A stretch of DNA of 64,000 nucleotides from the NCBI RefSeq assembly GCF_001434895.1, contig NZ_AZEE01000029.1, positions 101,267-165,266 of the forward strand, read 5' to 3'. The DNA comes from Secundilactobacillus odoratitofui DSM 19909 = JCM 15043. GTDB lineage: Bacteria > Bacillota > Bacilli > Lactobacillales > Lactobacillaceae. Position numbers and translations under genes: made by a program. This document shows, piece by piece, positions 35,198-43,154 of the stretch. The notes under the pieces were generated by a model. The model made no database searches. It worked only from the letters and a program-made list of their open reading frames with translations, and had not been told where the DNA came from. Numbering within the stretch: the stretch's first letter is position 1; the number at the start of each line of letters is the position of its first letter.

Positions 35198-35311
35198 TTG
35201 GAAGTTGGCATTAAGAGCACAGACGATAGCGACATTCAGATTTCACATATTGTATTAACACATAGCGTCAATGAAGCGCAATTTCTCATTGAACTCGCCA
35301 AATTAGGGTGA
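35198..35311 (+). pseudogene. Short remnant ORF after the T-box
   Basis: A 37-codon frame starts at a TTG with GAGG 4 nt upstream and stops at TGA. It encodes EVGIKSTDDSD, then ISHIVLTHSVNEAQFLIELA. The VLTH..NE..F pattern resembles the ACT tail of a homoserine dehydrogenase, and EVGI resembles that enzyme's N-terminal strand. This suggests an internally deleted biosynthetic gene of the T-box regulon. It is too short to be functional as an enzyme; identity is a guess. Confidence 0.4.
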
Positions 35312-35314
35312 GTC

Positions 35315-35422
35315 ACACATAACACACATAGTAACAACGATTTCTCAACACATATTGTACCAACAAGTTAGTCATACCATATTTCACACATATGCAACAA
35401 CACATAATGTTTTACACACATA
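35315..35422. repeat. Cluster of ACACATA repeats
   Basis: ACACATA occurs exactly at 35315, 35324, 35348, 35386, 35400 and 35416, plus once upstream at 35258, with extra ACATA cores at 35441-35455. Spacing is irregular. The stretch is strongly C/A-biased on the plus strand and lies between the T-box remnant and the hydratase gene. It could bind a regulator or be unpaired leader RNA. Confidence 0.7.
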
Positions 35423-35472
35423 GCACTATTGATTGACATCACATAACAAACATAATTTTGGAGGTCTCGCCC

Positions 35473-36288
35473 ATGAGTGAACAAGTATTAAGCAAACAAA
35501 CCTTATCAGAAAAAGAAGCTAAGTTAGCAAAGGATCTATTTAACGCCTACACCACCCACAAGCCACTAACCGAAGCTGATTACGATGGCTTCGTTGACAC
35601 AGAAGAAGCCGCTTACCGCGTTCAACGTCAACTCACTGAAGACAAGAACGAGGCAGTTGGTGGCTACAAAGTGTCACTAACCAGTAAGCAAACCCAAGAT
35701 ATGTTCGACTCAGACTCACCATTATACGGTGCGCAGTTAAAGAGTCACTTCGTTAAATCACCACATACGGTTGAAGCAAGCGAAGTCATGGAACCCCTCG
35801 CTGAAGTTGAAATGATGTTTACCGCTAAGGAAGATCTTTCAGCTAATGATTCACTTGAAGATCTCTTCCACAAAACGACGGTTGCGCCCGCAGTTGAAGT
35901 ACCGGACTCACGTTTCAGTGACTGGTTCCCAAGCCTATCGAAGTATATGGTCATGTCTGACGCAGCTGTTGGCGGCTACGTAGTTTACGGTGAAGAAGCA
36001 GACACCGACAAGTTATTTGAAACCACTGATGATTTAGCTCATGTCACTTGTGAACTATTCCATGACGGTAAAAAGCTCAAAGATGGTGCCTCTTCAGAGG
36101 TGCTCGGTAACCCACTCAATTCACTACAATGGTTGGTTAAAAAGCTTGAAGATCAAGGCATGCCACTAAAGGCTGGCCAACGGGTTTCAAGCGGCACTTT
36201 CCTACTACCTGAATCACTCACTAAGGGTGATTGGAAAGCTACCTTTGACAAAGGGATGGGCGCCGTTTATCTCCACGTTAATCGTTAA
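35473..36288 (+). CDS. 2-keto-4-pentenoate hydratase-like protein (FAH superfamily)
   Basis: The protein of about 271 residues resembles the MhpD/HpcG hydratase branch. Marks are YRVQRQLTEDKNEAVGGYKV, YGAQL, and the metal-binding acidic group in EPLAEVEMMF and VAPAVEVPDSRFSDW. Members hydrate or decarboxylate 2-oxo-alkenoates in aromatic breakdown. No other such pathway gene is near, so the substrate here is open. The start is the ATG at 35473 with GGAGG 8 nt upstream; a TTG at 35458 is in frame but would put the ribosome binding site inside the gene. Confidence 0.78.
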   Translation: MSEQVLSKQTLSEKEAKLAKDLFNAYTTHKPLTEADYDGFVDTEEAAYRVQRQLTEDKNEAVGGYKVSLTSKQTQDMFDSDSPLYGAQLKSHFVKSPHTVEASEVMEPLAEVEMMFTAKEDLSANDSLEDLFHKTTVAPAVEVPDSRFSDWFPSLSKYMVMSDAAVGGYVVYGEEADTDKLFETTDDLAHVTCELFHDGKKLKDGASSEVLGNPLNSLQWLVKKLEDQGMPLKAGQRVSSGTFLLPESLTKGDWKATFDKGMGAVYLHVNR

Positions 36289-36381
36289 TTGATGGTAACA
36301 AATTTTTAAAAACCTTCTATATTATAGTTTCACACACACCATTCCAAGTCTGGACCGTTCCCGCGGTCCACAAACACAACT

Positions 36382-36425
36382 AAGGCGTTGCAGCTTTCCA
36401 ATCCCGGAAGTTGCAACGCCTTTTT
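36382..36425 (+). terminator. Terminator after the hydratase gene
   Basis: AAGGCGTTGCAGCTT pairs with AAGTTGCAACGCCTTTTT around an 11-nt loop. The ends allow it to serve the convergent aminotransferase gene as well. Confidence 0.85.
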
Positions 36426-36471
36426 ATGTGATATGCTGACGGCCTTTCATTAAATAATTGTTTACGTCCCT

Positions 36472-37641
36472 TTAAAACAGGTTAAGTTTACCGATTCGTT
36501 CGCAAGCTTCAGTAAAGCGTGGTTCGTCAATTAACAAACCGACCCGGACGTAACCTTCACCGCTAGCACCGAACCCCGTACCAGGTGCGACCGCCACGGC
36601 AGCCTTATCCAATAAAAGATCCGCAAAGCTTTCACTCGTATATCCCTTTGGTACCGGCATCCAAGCATAAAAGGCCCCGCCAGATGGATAAGGTTCCCAG
36701 CCAATTTTGCGTGCAGCTGCATAGAATTGATCACGTTGCTTCTGGTATAGGGCAACGAGCGCCTTGACGCTTGATTGATCACTATTTAAGGCTGCAACGG
36801 CTGCATCCTGAATGGCTGGGAAAACAGATACAAACAAGTGATCTTGAATCAGATTGAGGGCTTCAATCATGTCGGCGTTACCGACCGCAAAGCCGATCCG
36901 CCACCCAGCCATGTTATATGACTTCGATAACGTGTACATCTCGATACCGACTTCTTTGGCGCCGGGTGTCTGTAAGAAACTAGCTGGTCGCTGACCGTCG
37001 AAACCAATCGCACCATACGCAAAATCTTGGACGACCCCAATTTGATGCTGCTTAGCAAAAGCCACCGTCTGCTTGTAAAAATCAGGTGTCGCAATCGCAC
37101 CGGTAGGGTTATTCGGGTAATTGAGATACATTAATTTGGCTTGGTCAACCGTTGCTGGATCCAGTTTTTGGTAATCTGGTAGGTAATGATTGTCAGCAGA
37201 TAAGTGCATTAATGCTAATTTAACCTGCGCTAATGCCACCCCTGAAAGATAATCGGGGTAACCGGGGTCAGGTAACAGCATGGTGTCACCTGGGTTTAAA
37301 AGTGCAAATGGTAACTCAACCAAACCAATCTTGGAGCCACCCAAAATAGCGACTTCCTTTTCAGGGTCAAGCTCAACGCCATATTCACGTTGGTAAAAAT
37401 CAGCAGCCGCTTGCTTTAAATTAGGCATGCCCCGAAATTGAGAGTACTTATGGCTTGCCGGATCTGCGGTCGCTTCTTGCATGGCTTTGACAATAAAATC
37501 TGGTGTCGGTTGGTCAGGATTCCCCTGTCCTAAATTGATAACGTCCGCCCCTGACGCAACTTTGGCGTTGACCTTTGCAACTAAACTGGCAAAGAACTGT
37601 TTCGGTAATTGCTGTAAAACCTTAGATTCTTCAAACTTCAA
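36472..37641 (-). CDS. Class I/II PLP-dependent aminotransferase
   Basis: The 389-residue cytoplasmic enzyme has the fold-type I pattern: INLGQGNPDQPTPDFIV, YLNYPNNPTGAIATP, VVQDFAYGAI, the Schiff-base lysine in LSKSYNMAGWRIGFAVG, and the C-terminal Arg in YVRVGLL. It is closest in look to the MtnE/PatA-type group acting on methionine, aromatic or diaminopimelate-pathway keto acids. The exact substrate cannot be set by eye. It starts at TTG (37641) with AAGGAGG 7 nt upstream. The leader contains an unusual perfect palindrome. Confidence 0.88.
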   Translation of the reverse strand: MKFEESKVLQQLPKQFFASLVAKVNAKVASGADVINLGQGNPDQPTPDFIVKAMQEATADPASHKYSQFRGMPNLKQAAADFYQREYGVELDPEKEVAILGGSKIGLVELPFALLNPGDTMLLPDPGYPDYLSGVALAQVKLALMHLSADNHYLPDYQKLDPATVDQAKLMYLNYPNNPTGAIATPDFYKQTVAFAKQHQIGVVQDFAYGAIGFDGQRPASFLQTPGAKEVGIEMYTLSKSYNMAGWRIGFAVGNADMIEALNLIQDHLFVSVFPAIQDAAVAALNSDQSSVKALVALYQKQRDQFYAAARKIGWEPYPSGGAFYAWMPVPKGYTSESFADLLLDKAAVAVAPGTGFGASGEGYVRVGLLIDEPRFTEACERIGKLNLF

Positions 37642-37667
37642 ATCGTTTCCTCCTTCAACATGGTGGT

Positions 37668-37697
37668 GTGAGTAAAAGTTGCCTAGGCAACCTCACA
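37668..37697. promoter_or_regulatory. Palindrome in the aminotransferase leader
   Basis: GTTGCCTAGGCAAC (37678-37691) is a perfect 14-bp palindrome, extended by TGTGAG/CTCACA arms with a 5-nt bulge. It lies about 30 bp upstream of the TTG start on the minus strand. It may be an operator or an RNA hairpin. Confidence 0.45.
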
Positions 37698-37836
37698 ATC
37701 TATGTAATTTAAAAGTCTCATTAAGATTAAATTAAATCACACTTTGAAAATCAATTCAAATCGGACTTAGTTATCATCAGATTCCAACATTGTGCTATAC
37801 ATGCGGCAGCATTTCTGCTATGATATTGCCATAATA

Positions 37837-37857
37837 CATGTTAGCTTTTATAACATG
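37837..37857. promoter_or_regulatory. Inverted repeat in the glnP-type leader
   Basis: CATGTTA and TAACATG form a perfect 7-bp inverted repeat with a 7-nt gap, 17 bp before the start codon and just upstream of CAGGAGG. It is placed well for an operator or a ribosome-site hairpin. Confidence 0.45.
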
Positions 37858-37874
37858 ATCTCAGGAGGCTCAGT

Positions 37875-39314
37875 ATGAAACGCAGCTTTGCATCGGTTGT
37901 GAGCGGTTTAGCGGTTCTGATCACCCTCTTAGTAACATTAGGGTTCAGCACTACACCGGCGAAGGCAACCACAACTTACCAAATTGGAACGGACGTCACC
38001 TTCCCACCATTTGAATTTGCCAACAAGCAGAACAAGTATGTTGGGATTGATATGGACTTGATGCGTGCCATTGCTAAAGATCAAGGATTCAAGGTTAACA
38101 TTAAACCAGTCGGCTTCAACGCTGCTGTTCAAGCTGTCCAGTCTGGCCAACTCGACGGTGTCATTGCCGGGATGTCGATCACAAAGGAACGTGAAGCCAC
38201 TTTTGATTTTTCAAAGCCTTACTTCACATCCGGTGTGGTCATGGCCGTTCAGCCAAAGGGTTCGGTCACTAAACTCAGTCAGCTTCGTGGTAAAAAGGTC
38301 GCCGTCAAGACCGGTACTTCTGGTGCGGACTATGCTAAAAGCATTCAAAAAAAATACGGGTTTAAAATCGTTACCTTCGATGACTCTAATAATATGTACG
38401 AAGACGTCATGACTGGTAACTCGGCCGCCTGTTTTGAAGATTCCCCCGTTATGCAATATGGGATCAAGCAAGGGACCAAACTTAAAATCGTGACAAAACC
38501 AGCCGAGAGCGGTTCATATGGCTTTGCTGTTCAAAAGGGTAAGAACCAAAAGCTCCTCAAGCTGTTTAACAAGGGGCTTGCTGATTTGAAGGCAAATGGG
38601 ACCTACGATAAAATCACTCAAAAGTATTTGGGCACAACGAAGAGTTCCGATTCTGCTTCTGATCGAAGTATCATTGGCCTGTTAAAGCAAAACAAGAGTG
38701 CTCTAATCAGCGGGTTTGAAGAAACCCTTTGGCTCACCATCGTAGCGATTTTCTTTGCCACCCTATTCGGCGTACTCGTTGGTTTGATGGGCGTTGTACC
38801 AAGTAAATTCATGAACGGTGTATCAACAACTTTGATTTACGTTTTCCGTGGTTTACCATTACTAGTGTTAGCCCTCTTTATTTATACTGGGATCCCAAGC
38901 TTAACGGGACAAAAAATTCCTGCTTTCGTTGCCGGGATTATCACGCTGATGTTTAATGAAGGGGCCTACATTGCCGCCTTTGTTAAGGGCGGTATCAACG
39001 CTGTCGATAGTGGTCAAATGGAAGCAGCACGTAGTCTGGGGCTCCCGTTTGGCAAGGCCATGCGCCGTATCATCCTGCCACAAGGCATTCGAATTATGAT
39101 TCCATCATTTATCAACCAATTCATTATTACCCTAAAAGATACGTCAATTCTTTCCATTATTGGTATCTTAGAGTTAACACAAACCGGTAAAATTATCATT
39201 GCCAGAAACTTGGAGGGCTTCAAGGTGTGGTCCATCATCGCGGTCATCTACCTCGTCATCATCACTCTCTTAACATGGTTATCTAACTGGGTTCAAAGGA
39301 GAACACGACTATGA
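37875..39314 (+). CDS. Amino acid ABC transporter, fused substrate-binding and permease protein (GlnP-like)
   Basis: The 479-residue fusion has a signal peptide ending near TTPAKA, an SBP family 3 domain (about 33-255; [35 protein letters not shown]-type motif) and a HisM-like permease domain (about 280-475) with the EAA loop [20 protein letters not shown]. The binding domain is tethered to its own channel, as in lactic acid bacterial GlnP. It imports a polar amino acid, likely glutamine or similar. The start overlaps none; the ATPase gene overlaps its end as ATGA. Confidence 0.92.
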   Translation: MKRSFASVVSGLAVLITLLVTLGFSTTPAKATTTYQIGTDVTFPPFEFANKQNKYVGIDMDLMRAIAKDQGFKVNIKPVGFNAAVQAVQSGQLDGVIAGMSITKEREATFDFSKPYFTSGVVMAVQPKGSVTKLSQLRGKKVAVKTGTSGADYAKSIQKKYGFKIVTFDDSNNMYEDVMTGNSAACFEDSPVMQYGIKQGTKLKIVTKPAESGSYGFAVQKGKNQKLLKLFNKGLADLKANGTYDKITQKYLGTTKSSDSASDRSIIGLLKQNKSALISGFEETLWLTIVAIFFATLFGVLVGLMGVVPSKFMNGVSTTLIYVFRGLPLLVLALFIYTGIPSLTGQKIPAFVAGIITLMFNEGAYIAAFVKGGINAVDSGQMEAARSLGLPFGKAMRRIILPQGIRIMIPSFINQFIITLKDTSILSIIGILELTQTGKIIIARNLEGFKVWSIIAVIYLVIITLLTWLSNWVQRRTRL

Positions 39315-40048
39315 GTACAAAAGTAAAAGTAACGGATTTAATTAAAACTTACGGCGACAATGAAGTACTCAAGGGCATCAACCTATCCGTCGAAAACAAT
39401 GAAGTGGTCGTTGTCATTGGTCCTTCGGGTTCTGGTAAAAGTACCTTTCTGCGCACCCTTAATAAATTAGAGGAACCCACATCAGGCTCAATTATTATCG
39501 ATGACATGGACATTGCTGATTCAAAGACCGATATCAATAAAGTGCGCGAAAACATCGGCATGGTATTTCAACACTTCAACTTATTTAATAACCTCTCCGT
39601 TGGCGAAAACATCATGTTAGCACCGGTTGAGTTGAAAAAAGAAAACAAGGCAGAAGCTGCTGAACAAGCCAAAAAGTTACTGGCAACGGTTGGCCTGGAA
39701 TCAAAGTTTGATGCCACTGTGCAGTCCCTCTCAGGTGGTCAACAACAACGGGTAGCGATTGCCCGCGCCCTCGCGATGAATCCTGACGTCATGTTATTTG
39801 ACGAACCAACTTCGGCCCTTGACCCTGAAATGGTGGGCGACGTGCTCGAAGTCATGAAGAACCTTGCCCAACAAGGGATGACCATGATCGTGGTCACCCA
39901 CGAAATGGGCTTCGCCAAGGAAGTTGCCGACCGCGTTGTGTTCGTGGATGATGGCAATATTCAAGAACAAGGGACGCCGGATGAAATCTTTAATCATCCG
40001 CAAAATCCACGTTTACAGGATTTTTTGAACAAAGTTTTGAACGTTTAA
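39311..40048 (+). CDS. Amino acid ABC transporter ATP-binding protein (GlnQ-like)
   Basis: The 245-residue ABC ATPase of the polar amino acid class has Walker [14 protein letters not shown]-loop region [13 protein letters not shown], signature [17 protein letters not shown], Walker [17 protein letters not shown] and H-loop VTHEMGFAK. It dimerises under the GlnP-like permease encoded just upstream. The overlap (ATGA) shows coupled translation. A strong terminator follows after 10 bp, so the operon has only these two genes. Confidence 0.94.
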   Translation: MSTKVKVTDLIKTYGDNEVLKGINLSVENNEVVVVIGPSGSGKSTFLRTLNKLEEPTSGSIIIDDMDIADSKTDINKVRENIGMVFQHFNLFNNLSVGENIMLAPVELKKENKAEAAEQAKKLLATVGLESKFDATVQSLSGGQQQRVAIARALAMNPDVMLFDEPTSALDPEMVGDVLEVMKNLAQQGMTMIVVTHEMGFAKEVADRVVFVDDGNIQEQGTPDEIFNHPQNPRLQDFLNKVLNV

Positions 40049-40057
40049 TGGTTTATG

Positions 40058-40090
40058 AACCGACCTTCAGTACATGGAGGCCGGTTTTTT
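40058..40090 (+). terminator. Terminator of the glnPQ-type operon
   Basis: AACCGACCTTCA pairs with TGGAGGCCGGTT, followed by TTTT, 10 bp after the stop. Confidence 0.85.
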
Positions 40091-40124
40091 CAATTATTGA
40101 GAAGTACATTGCCACTGCCACTAC

Positions 40125-40259
40125 GTCTAGCAGTATTTGGCCGTTGCTGTGGGACCGGCTTCAGCCACATCCAAAAAACGATGTGTCTTCCACCTCGTCG
40201 CTGAGCCTCAAAAACCGGGTCTCAGCGGCTTCCAGTGCCACGGCCAAATACTGCTAGAC
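40125..40259 (+). repeat. Branched structured element E (short form)
   Basis: A perfect 20-bp closing stem (GTCTAGCAGTATTTGGCCGT at 40125-40144 with 40240-40259) surrounds TGTGGGACCGGCTTCAGCC, an ACATC/GATGT hairpin, TCTTCCACCTCG, a CGCTGAG/CTCAGCG hairpin and CTTCCAGT. The last inner hairpin of A-D is missing. Flanks GCCACTGCCACTAC and CTCCGTTCTCGTT match element A. It lies alone, with no facing partner. Confidence 0.85.
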
Positions 40260-40341
40260 TCCGTTCTCGTTCCAACAAACATTCGCAAAAAACATTACAA
40301 ACCATCTATGATCAGTTCGATTAATCAAACAAATTTCAAAC

Positions 40342-40374
40342 AAAAAACAGGCCAATTATCAAAATTAGCCTGTC
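40342..40374 (-). terminator. Terminator of the HesB-like gene
   Basis: ACAGGCTAATT pairs with AATTGGCCTGT and is followed by TTTTTT on the minus strand. Confidence 0.8.
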
Positions 40375-40403
40375 TAAGGAAAATATTCACTACATCATCA
40401 AAT

Positions 40404-40766
40404 TTAGTTTGCTAATACAACGTTATCCAAAATTTCGACGTTTGTGTCTACCACACCAGTATCCGTCACCAAGCTAATCAAGCCGAACTTGTTGGCTTCT
40501 AATCGTGGATGTTCATCCACAAAATTGGCAGCGTAGCCCTTAATCAACACGTCACCTAAAGGACTCGTTAGTTTATCATCGTAAACTGGATCAACAGCTT
40601 GTGACTCATCCACGATCAATAAACGAAAGCTAACGTCTAAGGAGCAAACGCCCACTTTGGAGTAAGCCCCCACACCGTCGTCAAAGTCTAAAATTAATTG
40701 TGAATGTTCGCCCAGTCGTTTTGATAAGCGTGCTTGGACGTCTGAACTCATGGTTAATTCAGTCAT
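40404..40766 (-). CDS. HesB/IscA-like (iron-sulfur biogenesis fold) protein
   Basis: The 120-residue cytoplasmic protein resembles the YneR/HesB-like group of lactobacilli: QLILDFDDGVGAYS, then CSLDVSFRLLIVD, then LISLVTDTGVVD. It lacks the C-terminal CxC (Cys-Gly-Cys) pair of true A-type Fe-S carriers and has only one cysteine, so a classical Fe-S scaffold role is doubtful. GGAGGTGGCATA precedes the ATG. It is a single gene with its own terminator. Function is unproven. Confidence 0.65.
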   Translation of the reverse strand: MTELTMSSDVQARLSKRLGEHSQLILDFDDGVGAYSKVGVCSLDVSFRLLIVDESQAVDPVYDDKLTSPLGDVLIKGYAANFVDEHPRLEANKFGLISLVTDTGVVDTNVEILDNVVLAN

Positions 40767-40945
40767 TATGCCACCTCCGTTTTAATTTACTATCATAGTT
40801 TAACACTGATTGTGCACAATTAGTTAATGATATGCCTGAGTAAATTCAAGACAGTGCCACATCCCGACACAGCTGATCATCATCTTATTAGGCCAATGAA
40901 CTGGTATAATAAAACCAAACTAACCATAAAGGAAGTTACGATAAT

Positions 40946-41791
40946 ATGAAGTTTTCCGTTCTCGGTCCGGCCGGCACTTTTGCCGACGCGGCCGCTAAAG
41001 CTTACCTTAAACAACATCCCATCACCGATATTGAGCTCGATTACCACGCCACCTTTGACCAAGTCTATCAGGCAGTTGAACCAGATGGTATTGGCTTGTT
41101 ACCGCTAGAGAATCAACTGGACGGGTTCGTGTTGGCAACGTTGCAGCGCCTGCAAGTGGCAGACGTCACCGAAATTGGCGAAGTGACCGTCCCCGTTAAC
41201 TTTGGCTTGGCCGGTCGAGTGACCCAATTAACTGATATTAAACGCATATTTGCGCAGTTTAAAACCGAGGGGCAGTGCCAAAAACTATTAAGTCAGTTGC
41301 CCAACGCTCAAATCATCACCACCTCTAGCAATATGATTTCTGTCGAAAAATTACAATCCGGTGAACCAGGCGATGCTGCCATCATCCCGCAATCACAAAT
41401 GGCGGTTCAAGAGTTCCCATTCAAATTAGATAATGTTGCCGACCAAGATGATAACGCCACGCGCTTCATCATTTTCAAAAAAAAGCCGGCGCCACTGGTT
41501 CTACCAGTTACGTCGACTGTCGGTGCGACACAACGCACCTATAAGTATCCACTTTTCATCACACCACCAACGGAGGAACCGGGTGTGCTCTATCAGATCC
41601 TTTCCTACTTAGCTCAGTCAAAACTCAATTTAGTGACCATCATGTCATTGCCAACTCGTCAGCAAATTGGCATCTATGCGTTCTACATTGAAATTTCAAT
41701 TACGGCTGACCAACAAGCCAGCCTGTTCGATACCCTAAACGAGATGAATCAACACTATCAGATTCATCCGCTCGGTTTTTACGCCGTTTGA
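40946..41791 (+). CDS. pheA: Prephenate dehydratase
   Basis: The 281-residue enzyme turns prephenate into phenylpyruvate for phenylalanine synthesis. The catalytic domain (about 1-180) opens KFSVLGPAGTFADAAA, has LLPLENQLDGFV and the key TRF motif in DNATRFIIF. The C-terminal ACT domain (about 200-280) should sense phenylalanine but its usual GALxxxL/ESRP motifs are poorly kept, so feedback control may be altered. A TATAAT lies 36 bp upstream. Its last 13 bp overlap tail-to-tail with the ketoacid reductase gene. Confidence 0.88.
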   Translation: MKFSVLGPAGTFADAAAKAYLKQHPITDIELDYHATFDQVYQAVEPDGIGLLPLENQLDGFVLATLQRLQVADVTEIGEVTVPVNFGLAGRVTQLTDIKRIFAQFKTEGQCQKLLSQLPNAQIITTSSNMISVEKLQSGEPGDAAIIPQSQMAVQEFPFKLDNVADQDDNATRFIIFKKKPAPLVLPVTSTVGATQRTYKYPLFITPPTEEPGVLYQILSYLAQSKLNLVTIMSLPTRQQIGIYAFYIEISITADQQASLFDTLNEMNQHYQIHPLGFYAV

Positions 41792-42771
41792 GTCGCCTTC
41801 TTTTCAGCTGCCTCACGTTCACGACGCTGATTTTCGTGGTGATATTCGGACAAGTGAACTAAGTTGGTTAAGAAGAGGTGGGTTTTGGCTTCGTAGTGGT
41901 ATTGACGACCTAAATCTGCAATATAACCATTTATGTAATCAACTTCGGTTGGGCGATCATGAATCATATCTTGATACATGGATGGGTAGTGCAGTGGCAT
42001 ATCGATTCGCGTATTGATATCGAGCGCAGTCATTTCCTCATCCCGGGTTGAAACCAGTGTAATGCCTGCACGCTCACAAATATCATAGGCTTCATCAATT
42101 AATTGTCGGCCTAAATCATAGGCTTTTTCAAAGTTACCAAATTCGCCCATTTGAATTTCAAACAACGTGCACAACGTGTTAATAACAGAGTTAAAAATAA
42201 CTTTGGTCATTAAAGTTCCCTTGAAGTTCGTTGTCAGGGTTGGATTCATCTGTGCTTTTTGCAGTTCGTCAAATAACCGGTGGGTCATCTCATCTGGCTT
42301 TTCAGTCAAGTTGGCCATGTTCATCTTACCGGCGCCACGCTTGCCCATGAAATCAACGTCGCCAGGGCCGTTCAAAACAGTAGCAATCAAGGCTGTTCCG
42401 GCGATAATTTTATCATCGGCAAAGTACTGCTGTAATTTTTCGATGTGCCCCATCCCATTCATACAAGTGAAGGCATATTGCTTGTCATTAAAGAAATGCT
42501 CACACCGTTCGAGGAACCCAGCCAATTGCATTTGCTTCGTAAAGAAAATTAAGATGTCTGGATCCCCATGATAGGTTTCAGGTGTTTCCAACTTAATTGG
42601 TGTGAGATGTCGATCTTGATGGTCGCGTGAAACATAGACGCCACCTTGCTCGCGAATCTTGTCAATGTGTGGCTGCCACGTGTCGATGAACGTCACATCG
42701 TTGCCTGCCTCTTGAAGTAAAATACCGTAACGTAAACCCATTGCACCTGCACCGATCATTGCAAATTCCAT
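41779..42771 (-). CDS. Ketopantoate/2-ketoacid reductase (PanE/ApbA family)
   Basis: The NAD(P)-dependent reductase of about 330 residues has the N-terminal Rossmann motif MEFAMIGAGAMGLRYGILL and the C-terminal domain with KVIFNSVINTLCTLF (Lys and Asn of the family). It may make pantoate, but in lactic acid bacteria this family also includes reductases of branched-chain 2-ketoacids. The T-box upstream, with a likely Val (GTA) specifier, favours a link to valine metabolism. I start at the ATG at 42771 with GGAGTG 8 nt upstream; the longer frame is the T-box terminator. Confidence 0.85.
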   Translation of the reverse strand: MEFAMIGAGAMGLRYGILLQEAGNDVTFIDTWQPHIDKIREQGGVYVSRDHQDRHLTPIKLETPETYHGDPDILIFFTKQMQLAGFLERCEHFFNDKQYAFTCMNGMGHIEKLQQYFADDKIIAGTALIATVLNGPGDVDFMGKRGAGKMNMANLTEKPDEMTHRLFDELQKAQMNPTLTTNFKGTLMTKVIFNSVINTLCTLFEIQMGEFGNFEKAYDLGRQLIDEAYDICERAGITLVSTRDEEMTALDINTRIDMPLHYPSMYQDMIHDRPTEVDYINGYIADLGRQYHYEAKTHLFLTNLVHLSEYHHENQRREREAAEKKATQTA

Positions 42772-42804
42772 TAAAATCACACTCCAATTTTTTTGTATTT
42801 GATA

Positions 42805-43075
42805 AGAAAAAGCGCCCTTGTTCAAGCTCATCACTTGAACAAGGGCGCTTTGTGCGCTGTACCACCTTAATTTGTCACGTTCTCACAAACGTCACCTTTT
42901 CGCGTACGGCTACCATCGTAACGATACGCTAGTCCAGTAAGGCGGACTCACCGCGAACACTTCCAAACGTCGCATTCGCTGCTCAAAGGTTACTTTCGCC
43001 GTTAACTAGCTGATTCCTTCACACTTACCGGAACTCACTGACAGTTCGTTAACGTTTACTCTCCTCATCATCGCA
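42805..43075 (-). promoter_or_regulatory. T-box leader of the PanE-like reductase gene
   Basis: On the minus strand TTAAGGTGGTACAGCGC (about 42869-42853) is the T-box motif, followed by the terminator AAAGCGCCCTTGTTCAAG / CTTGAACAAGGGCGCTTTTT. Stem I has GAGGAGAGTAAACG at its 5' side and the specifier side reads GCGAAAGTAACCTTT, where GTA (Val) is the best candidate. The interval from here to 43154 is AT-rich with no gene. Confidence 0.93.
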
Positions 43076-43154
43076 TTTATTTTCTCATCAATAATTAATG
43101 TGGCTTTAATATATACCCGAATCTGAACTTCGTCAAGCACCTTTCAAAACTTTT

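Noticed and set aside
35315-35422. ACACATA cluster as a CRISPR array
   Set aside because: The unit is only 7 bp and spacing is irregular (9 to 38 bp); there are no cas genes.
40048-40415. Two frames of 69 and 92 codons across element E
   Set aside because: They cross a terminator and the structured repeat and lack ribosome binding sites.
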